Origin: Polaribacter marinaquae
GTDB lineage: Bacteria; Bacteroidota; Bacteroidia; Flavobacteriales; Flavobacteriaceae
Direction of reading: 5' to 3'
Length of the DNA stretch: 64,000 nt
Assembly (NCBI RefSeq): GCF_038019025.1
Contig: NZ_CP150496.1
Coordinates: forward strand, 2,124,001 to 2,188,000
Made by a program: the position numbers and the translations under genes. The notes below the pieces were generated by a model. The model was given only the letters and a program-made list of their open reading frames with translations. It searched no databases and had not been told where the DNA came from. Positions 51,201-61,044 of this stretch are shown one piece after another (positions within the stretch are counted from its first letter, which is position 1; each line of letters opens with the position of its first letter).

Positions 51201-52250
51201 CTATTTTTTTAGATTCTTTTCTTCATTAAATAAATCTACTTTTCTTAGCCATTTTGTTTTCTTATCAAATAAGAATACATCTATCACTAGAAATAGCAAA
51301 CCTAATGCCAAAAACCATTGAAACTGATCTTTATAATCAGAAAATTGCTTGGTTTCGAATTCGTTTTTTTCTGCATTGGCAATTATCTCTGCCATAGCAT
51401 TTACAGGCTTCTCTGTGATATTACCATCAATATAAGCGCCATCAGCTACATTTGCAATTCCTTTTAAAACTTCTGGTTTACGTTTTGTAATTACAGTTTC
51501 GCCTTTATTGTCTTTTTTATAACCAATCATAGAGCCATTTAAACGCATTGGTATTGGTCCTCCTTTTTCTGTTCCAACACCAACAGTATAAATTTTTACA
51601 CCTTCGTTGGCTAAGTTTTGTGCAACTTGTTTTGTTTCTTCTTGATGATCTTCACCATCAGAAAGAATAATTAAAAAACGATTTGTTTGATCGTCGTTAT
51701 TATAATACGTTTTTGCTAGTTCTAAAGCGCCATTAATATCGGTACCTTGGCTAGAAACCATATCTGGATTGGCGTTTTGTAAAAACATATTTGCGGCACC
51801 ATGATCTGTAGTTATGGGTAATAACGGATAAGAATTACCTGCATAAACAATAATACCAACTCTATCAGAACCTAATTTATCTATTGTTTTAGAGATAATT
51901 TGTTTTGCTTTTTCTAGTCTATTTGGTGCAATGTCTTCTGCAAGCATACTTTTAGAAACATCTAAAGCAAAAACAATATCTACACCTTCTCTTTTTACAG
52001 TTTTTAGTTTTGTACCCATTTTAGGGTTTGTTAGAGAAATAATTAAAAAGCTAATTCCTAACAGTAGAAAAACTAATTTTAAAGTAGTTTTAAAAGCTGA
52101 TGAATTTGGTGCTAATTTTTTTAATAAAAGAGCATTAGAAAACTTGCGTTGTGTTCTTTTTTTCCACCAAAAAACCAACAAGAAAATAACAACCATTACC
52201 GGAATGATTGTAAGTAAATAAAAATAAATTGGTTCTTCTATTCTGTACAT
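51201..52250 (-). CDS. batB: BatB: von Willebrand factor A membrane protein
   Basis: 349 aa. Two N-terminal membrane helices (~10-30 and ~57-74), a VWA domain with intact MIDAS residues D97-V-S99-K-S101 (FALDVSKSML) and the later Thr/Asp positions (SQGTDINGALELA, LIILSDGEDHQEE), and a C-terminal helix (~315-335). Metal-dependent adhesion site intact, so ligand binding is likely. Its start abuts the batA stop (52251). Part of the Bat envelope complex. Confidence 0.92.
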   Translation of the reverse strand: MYRIEEPIYFYLLTIIPVMVVIFLLVFWWKKRTQRKFSNALLLKKLAPNSSAFKTTLKLVFLLLGISFLIISLTNPKMGTKLKTVKREGVDIVFALDVSKSMLAEDIAPNRLEKAKQIISKTIDKLGSDRVGIIVYAGNSYPLLPITTDHGAANMFLQNANPDMVSSQGTDINGALELAKTYYNNDDQTNRFLIILSDGEDHQEETKQVAQNLANEGVKIYTVGVGTEKGGPIPMRLNGSMIGYKKDNKGETVITKRKPEVLKGIANVADGAYIDGNITEKPVNAMAEIIANAEKNEFETKQFSDYKDQFQWFLALGLLFLVIDVFLFDKKTKWLRKVDLFNEEKNLKK

Positions 52251-53258
52251 TTATATAAAACTCTTAAATAATGTGTTTCTTAAAATAAATTCTAAAACTA
52301 ATAGGCCTAAACCTAAAAAGACAAAAATTCTAAATTTTTCTTGATAATTGTAATACTTAAACTCTTCTATTTTAGTTTTTTCTAGCTTGTCAATTTCATC
52401 ATAAATCTCTTTTAAAGATTCATTATCTGTAGCTCTAAAATATTTTCCTTCTGTTTCTGCAGCAATTTCTTCTAAAAGTTTTTCGTCTATTGTTACTTGT
52501 TGTTTTCTAAAGTTTAATTTACCTGTTCTTGGGTCTCTACTCCAAGGAAAATCTGCCATACCATTTGTACCTATACCAATAGTATACACTTTAATCTTTA
52601 ATTCTTTTGCTAACTCTGTTGCTGTTCTCGGGTCGATATTACCAGAGTTATTTACACCATCTGTTAGTAAAATAATTACTTTACTTTTAGCTTTACTTTC
52701 TTTAAGCCTGTTAACTCCAGAACCTAAACCCATTCCTATAGCAGTTCCGTTTTCTAATTGCCCCCATTTTAATTCAGAAATGGACCTTTTTACAATGCCT
52801 TTATCACTAGTTATAGGTGTTTTCGTAAAACTTTCACCTGCGTAAACAACAATACCAATTCTATCGTTTGGCCTTCTATCTATAAAATTTACAGCAACTT
52901 TTTTAAGTGCTTCTAGTCTGTTTGGTTTTAAATCTCTTGCAAGCATACTGGCAGAAATATCGATTGCCATTACAATATCGATTCCTTTATTTGTTTTTGT
53001 TTTTTTGCTAACAGAAACATTTCTTGGTCTTGCCAATGCTACAATAATTGCGGCTAAAGCTAGTAATCTTAAAACGTAAAGTATAGGTTTTAACTTTGCT
53101 AGAATAGATGTTTCTGCTTTAAAACCTTTTATACTTGGCATTGTTAAAACTGCTGTATCTTTTTTTCGCATAAAAAAATGCCAAACAGCTAATAACGGAA
53201 TTAATATTAATAGCCAGAGAAACTCAATATTTAAAAATTCGAAATTACTCCAGTTCAT
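52251..53258 (-). CDS. batA: BatA: von Willebrand factor A membrane protein
   Basis: 335 aa. Membrane helices at ~12-30 and ~59-76, VWA domain with MIDAS D100-I-S102-A-S104 (MAIDISASMLARDLKPNRLE), ENGTAIGMGLGSGVNRLK and KVIILLTDGVNNSGN, and a C-terminal helix (~308-328). It overlaps the upstream unknown gene by 14 bp and is followed at once by batB, so the three are translationally coupled. Confidence 0.93.
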   Translation of the reverse strand: MNWSNFEFLNIEFLWLLILIPLLAVWHFFMRKKDTAVLTMPSIKGFKAETSILAKLKPILYVLRLLALAAIIVALARPRNVSVSKKTKTNKGIDIVMAIDISASMLARDLKPNRLEALKKVAVNFIDRRPNDRIGIVVYAGESFTKTPITSDKGIVKRSISELKWGQLENGTAIGMGLGSGVNRLKESKAKSKVIILLTDGVNNSGNIDPRTATELAKELKIKVYTIGIGTNGMADFPWSRDPRTGKLNFRKQQVTIDEKLLEEIAAETEGKYFRATDNESLKEIYDEIDKLEKTKIEEFKYYNYQEKFRIFVFLGLGLLVLEFILRNTLFKSFI

Positions 53259-54165
53259 CTTCTTGTGCTGTTATTTGTTTAGGTTTTAAATTTCCTATAA
53301 TAAATTCTGCGTCTTTTCTATCGTCTTCTATCTCTATTGCTAATGGTTTCGATTTCGCAAATTTTACTAAATCTGCTTCACGTAGTAAATCTTTTAACTT
53401 GGCAATTGTTTCTTTAGAAGTTTCTATTGTATCAGACTTTTTAAAATCGTTAATCATTTCTAAAACTTCATCTGTGGTGTTTTCTAAAGCAGGTACATTT
53501 AATTCTCTTTCGATGTAACCTCTAACAATTTCTGTTAGTTCAGAATAATATTCTTTTACTTTATTGTTTTGCCACAATAGTTTTTCGTCTAATTCATTTA
53601 ATTTAAAAATAGCTTCTTCGTAAGGAGGCAAAGTTCTGTAAGTTGGCACTTCTTCTTCCTCTTTTCTTTTTCTGATTACGAACCAATAAATCCAAAAACC
53701 AATAATTGCCAAAATAGCCAAAGCAATATAAATGTATATTTTAAAATCGTCGAAAGTATATGGTTCTGCTTTTATAGCTTTAATTGGAAATTTCTTGACT
53801 TTTGTAGTATCTACAGCAATTGTAGCAACATTTACCAATAAAGAATCTGTTAAATAAGCTTGGTTTTTAACAAAGATTTGTTGTTGCGGAATGTAAAATG
53901 CACCGCTATCAAAACCTGTTAAAATGTATTTTCTAATTAAGCTATTTTTAAGAGTATCTACTTTTGTAGAATCTACAATTTCTAAACCTTTTAATTTTAT
54001 CTTCGGAATAATTACATTCTTTGTTTCATCTACAGAAATTTTTAATTGAAACTGTTCTCCAATTCTAATATTGGTTGTATCAATTTCTGCTTTTACCATT
54101 GGGTTTTGTGCAAAACTTATGGTCGAAATAAGAAATAATATATAGAATATCTGTTTTTTCATCAT
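53245..54165 (-). CDS. Bat operon membrane protein of unknown function (BatD/DUF4381-like)
   Basis: I chose the ATG at 54165 (306 aa, MMKKQIFYILFLISTISFAQ), because it gives a clean signal peptide; a longer frame starts at 54201. An N-terminal beta domain (~20-140; KAEIDTTNIRIGEQFQLKIS) resembles one BatD repeat, then a membrane helix (~143-162) and a helical cytosolic region (PPYEEAIFKLNELDEKLLWQ, YYSELTEIVRGYIERELNVP) like DUF4381. It may be a short BatD-like partner for BatA. It lies between the DUF58 gene and batA. Confidence 0.75.
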   Translation of the reverse strand: MMKKQIFYILFLISTISFAQNPMVKAEIDTTNIRIGEQFQLKISVDETKNVIIPKIKLKGLEIVDSTKVDTLKNSLIRKYILTGFDSGAFYIPQQQIFVKNQAYLTDSLLVNVATIAVDTTKVKKFPIKAIKAEPYTFDDFKIYIYIALAILAIIGFWIYWFVIRKRKEEEEVPTYRTLPPYEEAIFKLNELDEKLLWQNNKVKEYYSELTEIVRGYIERELNVPALENTTDEVLEMINDFKKSDTIETSKETIAKLKDLLREADLVKFAKSKPLAIEIEDDRKDAEFIIGNLKPKQITAQEDELE

Positions 54166-54229
54166 TTTAGCTCTCGATACTAATTTGTTCATTCTTCTCA
54201 AAATTCACCCGAACTGATATTTTGTTAAT

Positions 54230-55099
54230 TTACTTTCCTTTATGCTTAAAATATCCTAATAATTTTTTTACATAATTTTCGTCTACTCTAGTATTTACAG
54301 CGCCTGCACCACTTCTTTTAAACATGTTTAAGTAATAATCTGTTAGTCTTAAAGCATTTGCTTTATAATTGGTTCTTACAGATTTTGATGCGGTATTTAT
54401 AGTTAAAACGTTACCTGTTTCTGCATCTAACATTGGCACCATTCCTAGATTAGGAATTTCTTCATCATGTTTATCAAAAACTCGAATACCAGTTAAATCG
54501 TGCTTTTTCGCAGCTATTTTTAGTGTTTTTTCATAATCATCATCCATAAAATCTGATAACATAAAAACAATAGCTCTTTTTTTAAGCACACTAGATAAAA
54601 ACTTTAATGCCGCTGCAATATTAGTTTTTTTACTTTTAGGTTGAAACTCGATTAATTCTCTAATAATTCGTAAAACATGACTTTTTCCTTTTTTAGGTGG
54701 AATGAAGAGTTCTATATCATCAGAAAATAAAATTAAACCAACTTTATCGTTGTTTTGAGTTGCAGAAAATGCAAGTGTTGCTGCAATTTCTGTAACTGTG
54801 TCTTTTTTAAATTGTGTTGAAGTACCAAAAAGTTCTGACCCAGATACGTCTACTAAAAGCATCATGGTTAGTTCTCTTTCTTCTTCAAAAACTTTAATAT
54901 ACGGTTCGTTGTATCTTGCAGTTACATTCCAATCAATTGCTCTAACATCATCACCAAATTGATATTGGCGAACTTCAGAAAAAGTCATACCACGCCCTTT
55001 GAAAGAAGAATGGTATTCTCCGCCAAAAATATCATTAGACAAACGCTTTGTCTTAATTTCTATTTTACGAACTTTTTTAAGTATTTCTTTTGTATCCAT
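54230..55099 (-). CDS. DUF58 domain protein of the Bat operon
   Basis: 289 aa, no signal peptide. Central DUF58 hallmark: VRQYQFGDDVRAIDWNVTAR followed by the VWA-like LLVDVSGSELFG, which keeps D-X-S-X-S. Later segments (GLILFSDDIELFIPPKKGKS, IVFMLSDFMDDDYEK) complete a VWA-like fold. It probably couples the MoxR ATPase (67 bp upstream) to the membrane VWA proteins BatA and BatB. Confidence 0.93.
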   Translation of the reverse strand: MDTKEILKKVRKIEIKTKRLSNDIFGGEYHSSFKGRGMTFSEVRQYQFGDDVRAIDWNVTARYNEPYIKVFEEERELTMMLLVDVSGSELFGTSTQFKKDTVTEIAATLAFSATQNNDKVGLILFSDDIELFIPPKKGKSHVLRIIRELIEFQPKSKKTNIAAALKFLSSVLKKRAIVFMLSDFMDDDYEKTLKIAAKKHDLTGIRVFDKHDEEIPNLGMVPMLDAETGNVLTINTASKSVRTNYKANALRLTDYYLNMFKRSGAGAVNTRVDENYVKKLLGYFKHKGK

Positions 55100-55165
55100 T
55101 TTTTGCTTTTGGCTTTTAGTGAGTTAGCTTTTAGCGAAAGGCTAAAGGCAAATTGCTAATAGCTT

Positions 55166-56155
55166 CTATGGCACTTCTACTTCGTTAATAATAGAATTGA
55201 TAATGTTTACAGATGTTACATTTTCTGCTTCTGCTTCATAAGTAATACCAATTCTGTGACGTAAAACATCTTTTACAACAGCTCTAACGTCTTCTGGTAT
55301 TACATAACCTCTTCGTTTTATAAAAGCATAACATTTAGCTGCTTTGGCTAAATTGATGCTTCCACGAGGTGATGCACCAAAATTTATTAAATCTTTTAAT
55401 TGTGGTAAGTTGTATTTTTCTGGATAACGTGTCGCAAAAATGATGTCTAGAATGTATTTTTCTATTTTTTCATCCATATAAACTTCATTAGCAACTTCTC
55501 TTGCTTTAATAATTTGGTCTACAGAAATTACCGGATTTACTTTTGCGAATCCGCCAGTTAAATTTTGACGCATAATTACTTGCTCGTCTTGTAACTTAGG
55601 ATAATCTATTACAACTTTTAGCATAAATCTATCTACCTGTGCTTCTGGTAATGGGTAAGTACCTTCTTGTTCTACAGGGTTTTGAGTTGCCATTACTAAG
55701 AAAGGTTCGTCTAATTTAAAAGTTGTGTCGCCAATGGTGATTTGACGTTCTTGCATTGCTTCTAGTAGCGCAGATTGTACTTTTGCTGGTGCTCTGTTAA
55801 TCTCATCTGCTAAAACAAAGTTTGCAAAAATTGGTCCTTTTTTAATTGCAAAGTCGTTTTCTTTCATGTTGTAAATCATGGTTCCAACAACATCTGCAGG
55901 TAGTAAATCTGGTGTAAATTGTACTCTACTAAAACTACCTTGTACCGCTTTAGATAGCGTGTTAATTGCTAGGGTTTTTGCCAAACCAGGCACACCTTCT
56001 AGTAAAATATGACCATTACCAAGTAAACCAATTAGCAAACTTTCTATCATTTGCTTTTGACCTACAATAACTTTGTTCATCTCTAAAGTAAGAATGTCTA
56101 TAAAAGCACTTTCTCTCTCAATTTTTTCATTAATAGCTCTTACATCTATATCCAT
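55166..56155 (-). CDS. moxR: MoxR-family AAA+ ATPase
   Basis: 329 aa. Walker A G54-V-P-G-L-A-K-T61, Walker B in VLADEINRAPAKVQSALLEA, sensor 1 in FLVMATQNPVEQEGTYPLPE and sensor 2 region in FGASPRGSINLAKAAKCYA. Cytoplasmic chaperone-like ATPase that in this family acts with VWA-domain partners. First gene of the Bat operon. Divergent from the ECF sigma factor gene across ~150 bp. Confidence 0.95.
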   Translation of the reverse strand: MDIDVRAINEKIERESAFIDILTLEMNKVIVGQKQMIESLLIGLLGNGHILLEGVPGLAKTLAINTLSKAVQGSFSRVQFTPDLLPADVVGTMIYNMKENDFAIKKGPIFANFVLADEINRAPAKVQSALLEAMQERQITIGDTTFKLDEPFLVMATQNPVEQEGTYPLPEAQVDRFMLKVVIDYPKLQDEQVIMRQNLTGGFAKVNPVISVDQIIKAREVANEVYMDEKIEKYILDIIFATRYPEKYNLPQLKDLINFGASPRGSINLAKAAKCYAFIKRRGYVIPEDVRAVVKDVLRHRIGITYEAEAENVTSVNIINSIINEVEVP

Positions 56156-56260
56156 TGTATTTTATATTAGGCGTTATATATCTCGTAATAATCTTATAGT
56201 AACAAAACTACAATTTTAACATATTTGTTTTTGTTAAAAGTAGGTTAAAGATGATTGATA

Positions 56261-56268
56261 TATTTTTG
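56261..56268 (+). promoter_or_regulatory. Putative -7 element of the ECF sigma gene
   Basis: TATTTTTG matches the TAnnTTTG consensus, 35 bp before the ATG at 56304. A TTG lies upstream (56231-56233) but is farther than usual, so the promoter is tentative. Confidence 0.35.
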
Positions 56269-56303
56269 TTATTTTTAAAAATTATTAGCCCTTAAAAATA
56301 TAA

Positions 56304-56870
56304 ATGGAAAAATTAACAGACAAATATTTATGGAAATCTTTAAAAGAAGGTGATTTAAAAGCGTTTTCTGTTCTTTTTGAAACTTATTATTCTAATTTAC
56401 ATAGTTACGGTTTAAAAATATGTAAAGATGAAGCGCTAACAGAAGATACTTTGCAAGACTTTTTTATGTACGTTTATGAACATAGAGAAAATTTAAGCGA
56501 TTTAGATACAATTGCACCTTACCTTTTTACATCTTACAAACGATTTTTATTAAAAGTAATTAAGAAAAATGAAAAAGTAAAACCAACAGATTTTTCAAAT
56601 GAAAATTTTGTAGACATTCAATTTACGGCAGAGGAGTTGATAACAAACCAAGAAGTTGAAAGCTTTAAAAATAAAAACTTAACACAGCTTTTAAATAAAT
56701 TACCAAAAAGACAAAAAGAGGCAGTTTACTTAAAATATTACAGCGGTTTAAAAGCGAAAGAAATTTCTGAAATAATGGGTATTAACTACCAAAGTGTCGT
56801 AAATACTTTACATAAAGCAATTAAAAACTTAAAGGAAGAAATTTCGATTATTAAATTATTTAAGTTTTAG
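56304..56870 (+). CDS. ECF sigma-70 factor (Bacteroidetes FecI-like)
   Basis: 188 aa. Region 2 (FSVLFETYYSNLHSYGLKIC, TEDTLQDFFMYVYEHRENL) and region 4 (LNKLPKRQKEAVYLKYYSGL, AKEISEIMGINYQSVVNTLH) are intact. The size and the FecR gene 67 bp downstream mark it as the sigma of a cell-surface signalling system, controlled by the FecR anti-sigma and the STN-type receptor that follow. It likely activates the receptor operon. Confidence 0.93.
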   Translation: MEKLTDKYLWKSLKEGDLKAFSVLFETYYSNLHSYGLKICKDEALTEDTLQDFFMYVYEHRENLSDLDTIAPYLFTSYKRFLLKVIKKNEKVKPTDFSNENFVDIQFTAEELITNQEVESFKNKNLTQLLNKLPKRQKEAVYLKYYSGLKAKEISEIMGINYQSVVNTLHKAIKNLKEEISIIKLFKF

Positions 56871-56937
56871 TAAAAAATAAGGGTATAAAAAAGCAATAAA
56901 TACCTTATACAAATAGATTCTATACATTTAATAGATA

Positions 56938-57927
56938 ATGAGTAAGAAAAATTACGATAGCATAAACGATTTTTTAGATGATAATTCATTTAAAAATTGG
57001 GTTTTTCAAAACAACGGAACCGATGTGGGTTTTTGGGATTTTTGGATAGCTAATAATCCTGATAAACAAGATTTAGTTAATGAAGCTAAAGATCTTGTTA
57101 TTGGTGTTTCTTTTAATAAAAAACAAGTTGGTAAAGAAAAAGTTGCTTTCGAATGGCAAAAATTAGAAGCTAAAATTAAAGCAAAACAAAAACAACCAAA
57201 AAGAAAATTAAGACATTTACATAAATATGGTGCAGTTGCATCAATTCTTCTATTGGTGGTTTTAAGTGTGTATTTTATCAATAGAAATACTAGAATTACG
57301 CACAAAACAAATTACGGAGAAATTTTAACGATTAAACTTAAAGATGGTAGTGATGTTACACTAAACTCTAATTCTAGTTTATCGTATTATAAAAATGAAA
57401 GTAGAAAAGTTTGGTTAAAAGGTGAAGCCTTTTTTCAGGTTGATAAAAAAATAGCAACCAATGCTAAGTTTTGGGTGTTAACAGATGATTTGTCTGTAGA
57501 AGTCTACGGAACATCTTTTAATGTAAGTACAAAAAGAAAGAAAACAGATGTGTTTTTAGAAGAAGGAAATATTTGGCTAAAACTTAAAAACGGTCAAGAT
57601 AAAAAGATGATTCCGGGGAACTATATTTCGTATTCATCAGAAAAAAATAAAGTATTAGAAGATAAAAACATTTTTAATGCTAGAATAAAAACTTCATGGA
57701 AAAACGGTTCTTTATTGTTCGATAACTTATCTTTAGAAGATGCAATGGAAAAAATAAAAGAATCTTACGGGTTTTCTATAATTTTTAAAGATGAAGAGAG
57801 CAAAAAATTATCAATTACAGGTGCTGTACCAATTACCAACATAGATATTTGTTTACAAGCTATAGAAAAATCTGTAAATGTAGCAATTGTTAAAGAAGAC
57901 AACTCTTTAGTAATTAGCAAAAAATAA
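56938..57927 (+). CDS. FecR-family anti-sigma regulator
   Basis: 329 aa. The N-terminal cytosolic region (~1-95) contains the sigma-binding WxxxxFNP-like helices (FKNWVFQNNGTDVGFWDFWI), one membrane helix (~101-117, AVASILLLVVLSVYFI), then the periplasmic FecR domain (LTIKLKDGSDVTLNSNSSL, GEAFFQVDKK, FWVLTDDLSVEVYGTSFNV) and a C-terminal DUF4974-like domain (SLEDAMEKIKESYGFSIIF). It relays the receptor's state across the membrane to the sigma factor. The receptor gene starts 20 bp downstream. Confidence 0.93.
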   Translation: MSKKNYDSINDFLDDNSFKNWVFQNNGTDVGFWDFWIANNPDKQDLVNEAKDLVIGVSFNKKQVGKEKVAFEWQKLEAKIKAKQKQPKRKLRHLHKYGAVASILLLVVLSVYFINRNTRITHKTNYGEILTIKLKDGSDVTLNSNSSLSYYKNESRKVWLKGEAFFQVDKKIATNAKFWVLTDDLSVEVYGTSFNVSTKRKKTDVFLEEGNIWLKLKNGQDKKMIPGNYISYSSEKNKVLEDKNIFNARIKTSWKNGSLLFDNLSLEDAMEKIKESYGFSIIFKDEESKKLSITGAVPITNIDICLQAIEKSVNVAIVKEDNSLVISKK

Positions 57928-57947
57928 GTGTAATTTTAAATTTATAG

Positions 57948-60884
57948 ATGTTTTCGAAAATAGTATTTTTAAAATTTTTATTACTTGTTTTTGTTGCATT
58001 TATCACCTTACCTACACTTTCTCAAAATTATAAAAAAGAAAAAGTTCCTTTAGCTGTTTTACTAGATAAAATTAGTAACGAACACAAGATTTTCTTTACA
58101 TATAACGCTAATTTACTAGCGAATAAGTTTGTGCAAGAAGAAAGTTTTGTAAACTTATCTTTAAAAGAATCTATTTCTTTATTAGAAAAAATTACACCCT
58201 TTTTATTTGACGATTTAGGAAATAGTTATTACGTTATTTACAAAAAGAAAGAGTCTAATAAACGAAAAATTCACGCTAGAGGAAATACCGTTTTTAAAAA
58301 AGATATTGTTGTTGATAGTGCATTTTTGAATAAAAAAATTACAGTTAAAGGTATTGTTTTAAGTTCAGAAAATATTCCTTTAAGCGGTGCAACATTGCAA
58401 GAAGAAAAAACTTTAGTAGGCACAACCACAAATGCAGATGGTACATTTGAATTCGAGGTTTTATCTAACAACAGTATTATTGTTAGTTTTATTGGTCATA
58501 ATTCTAGAATATTACAATTGTATCCAAATAAATTTCATACCATAATATTAGCATCAGGACAAGATTTAGATGAAGTACAAGTGGTTGGTTCTAGAAATAA
58601 AAACAGAGTTGCAAGCGATACGCCTGTTGCAATAGATTTTATAGATATCGAAAAAACAGCTACAAAAAGTAGTCAAGTAGAAGTAAATCAGTTTTTGCAA
58701 TATGCAATTCCTTCATTTAATGCTACCAAACAATCTGGTGCAGATGGCGCAGATCATATAGATCCCGCAACTATTAGAGGATTAGGACCAGATCAAACTC
58801 TAGTTTTAATTAACGGTAAAAGAAGGCATCAAGCTTCTTTAATTAACCTTTATGGTACACGCGGTAGAGGTAATTCTGGTACAGATTTAAATGCAATTCC
58901 TATTTCAGCCATTAAAAGAATAGAACTTTTAAGAGATGGCGCTTCTGCTCAATATGGTTCAGATGCAATTGCGGGTGTTTTAAACATTGTTCTAAAAGAC
59001 AATGATAATTCACTAGATGTTAAGTCTACTTTTGGTTTTTACAATGCAGACCCTAATCGTTTTTTTCCGAAAAGAACAGATGGTTTTACAACTAAATTGG
59101 GTTTAAACTACGGAACAAAAATAAGTAAAAATGGATTTTTTAATTTTTCTGCAGAAGCAATTTCTTTAGAAAACACCACAAGACCAGCAACAGAAGCGAG
59201 AGAAAAATACGGGCAAGCAGAGGTAAAAGGAGTAAGTTTTTTTTTAAACTCAGAAATTCCTATTTATAAATCGACAAAACTTTACTTTAACGGAGGCGTA
59301 AATTATAAAAATACAGAAGCTTTTGCGTTTACAAGAAAACCGCAAAGCGAACGAAATGTTCTAGAAATTTATCCAACAGGATTTAATCCTTTAATCACTT
59401 CCAAAATAATTGACAATTCTTTTTCGGTTGGTTTGCTAACAACTTATAAAGATTGGAGTGTTGATTTAAATAATACCTTCGGAAGAAATAACTTTCATTA
59501 CTTTATTAAAAACACCTTAAATGCAACTTTGGTAGAAAACTCGCCAACAGAGTTTGATGCTGGCGGGCATCAATTAATTCAGAATACAACAAGTGTCGAT
59601 TTTTCAAAATATTTTAATGAAAAAACTTACGGATTTAATGTGGCACTTGGTTTAGAGCATCGTTTAGATAAATATAAAATTTTTTCTGGTGAAGAAGCCT
59701 CTTATGCTGCTTACGATGTAAATGATAATTTAGTAAATTCGGATACTTCTTTAGAAGATTATAAAACGTTTAATGGCAAAATAAGACCTGGCGGTTCACA
59801 AGGTTTTCCTGGGTATTCTCCAGAAAATGAGTTAGATAAAAGTCGCTCTAATTTTAGTTTTTATTTAGATACAGAAGTAGATTTTTCTAAAAAATTTATG
59901 ATTGGTTCTGCTGTTAGATACGAGTATTACAGTGATTTTGGTAGCACATTAAATTTTAAGTTTGCTTCTCGATACAAAATTTCAGATAAATTTAATTTAA
60001 GAGGTTCTTATAGCACCGGTTTTAGAGCGCCTTCTTTAGCACAAATATATTACAACTTAACGTTTACTAATTTTATTGGCAGCAAGCCGTCGGAGTCTTT
60101 TTTAGTGCCCAATAATAGTCCTATAGCTAGAAGGTTTAATATCGAAAAATTAAAAGAAGAAAAAGCCAAAAACTTTAGTTTAGGTTTTGCTACAAAATTT
60201 AATAAGTCTTTTAATGCAACCTTTGATGCTTATTACGTTGCAGTTAAAGACAGAATAATTTTAAGCGGTAATTTTGATGCGTCAGATTTGGGTTTAGGCA
60301 TCGAAAATGTACAGTTTTTTGCAAACGGAGTTAGTACAAAAACAACTGGTATTGATGTTGTTTTAAATTGGTATAAGAATTTTGAAAACAGCAAGCTTTC
60401 ATTAGACTTTTCTGGAAATATCAATCACATGATAATTACAGATATTAATAATAAAGAGTTAGATGAAGAAACTTTTTTTGGCAAAAGAGAACAACAATAT
60501 TTACTAGCTTCTGCACCAAATAATAAATTTAGTTTGGGTGTAAATTATCAGTATAAAAAACTTAAAACGGCTTTAAATTTTACAAGATTTAGTAGCGTTA
60601 TACTAATCGATTGGCAAATTAGTCAAGATTTAGCTAATTTTAATAATTCAGAAGCAGAAAGGTTAGATGCTTCTATAGATATTTATCAGCCAAAATTAAC
60701 AACAGACTTACATTTTAGTTATCAATTTAATAAACTAATAAATTTGCAAATTGGTGCAAATAATCTTTTTAATATTTACCCTACAAAACAAGAAAGCTTT
60801 ACTGATAGCGGAGGTTTGTGGGATGCTACGCAAATGGGAACAAATGGTTCTTTTTACTACACAAAATTGAATATAAAATTATAA
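57948..60884 (+). CDS. TonB-dependent receptor with STN signalling domain
   Basis: 978 aa. Signal peptide (LKFLLLVFVAFITLPTLSQ), an STN/secretin-like N-terminal domain (~30-110; VPLAVLLDKISNEHKIFFTY), a carboxypeptidase-regulatory-like domain (~135-215; VKGIVLSSENIPLSGATLQE), the plug (~220-340; DTPVAIDFIDIEKTATKSSQ, IKRIELLRDGASAQYGSDAI) and the barrel to a terminal KL pair. The STN domain signals to FecR. The substrate is unknown; there is no SusD partner, so it is not a classic polysaccharide SusCD system. A siderophore, vitamin or other ligand is possible. Confidence 0.93.
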   Translation: MFSKIVFLKFLLLVFVAFITLPTLSQNYKKEKVPLAVLLDKISNEHKIFFTYNANLLANKFVQEESFVNLSLKESISLLEKITPFLFDDLGNSYYVIYKKKESNKRKIHARGNTVFKKDIVVDSAFLNKKITVKGIVLSSENIPLSGATLQEEKTLVGTTTNADGTFEFEVLSNNSIIVSFIGHNSRILQLYPNKFHTIILASGQDLDEVQVVGSRNKNRVASDTPVAIDFIDIEKTATKSSQVEVNQFLQYAIPSFNATKQSGADGADHIDPATIRGLGPDQTLVLINGKRRHQASLINLYGTRGRGNSGTDLNAIPISAIKRIELLRDGASAQYGSDAIAGVLNIVLKDNDNSLDVKSTFGFYNADPNRFFPKRTDGFTTKLGLNYGTKISKNGFFNFSAEAISLENTTRPATEAREKYGQAEVKGVSFFLNSEIPIYKSTKLYFNGGVNYKNTEAFAFTRKPQSERNVLEIYPTGFNPLITSKIIDNSFSVGLLTTYKDWSVDLNNTFGRNNFHYFIKNTLNATLVENSPTEFDAGGHQLIQNTTSVDFSKYFNEKTYGFNVALGLEHRLDKYKIFSGEEASYAAYDVNDNLVNSDTSLEDYKTFNGKIRPGGSQGFPGYSPENELDKSRSNFSFYLDTEVDFSKKFMIGSAVRYEYYSDFGSTLNFKFASRYKISDKFNLRGSYSTGFRAPSLAQIYYNLTFTNFIGSKPSESFLVPNNSPIARRFNIEKLKEEKAKNFSLGFATKFNKSFNATFDAYYVAVKDRIILSGNFDASDLGLGIENVQFFANGVSTKTTGIDVVLNWYKNFENSKLSLDFSGNINHMIITDINNKELDEETFFGKREQQYLLASAPNNKFSLGVNYQYKKLKTALNFTRFSSVILIDWQISQDLANFNNSEAERLDASIDIYQPKLTTDLHFSYQFNKLINLQIGANNLFNIYPTKQESFTDSGGLWDATQMGTNGSFYYTKLNIKL

Positions 60885-61044
60885 ATACTGACGATTCATT
60901 TAAGTTTTTTGATTTTTATTGAAAAAAAGTCAATTTAAAAAGAGTATACTTTTATTTTTTTTGTCTTATGTAATAAATCGAGCATTTCATTTTGTTAAAA
61001 TGGATAGTTCAATTTAAACACATTTACTAACTAATAATTTATTT

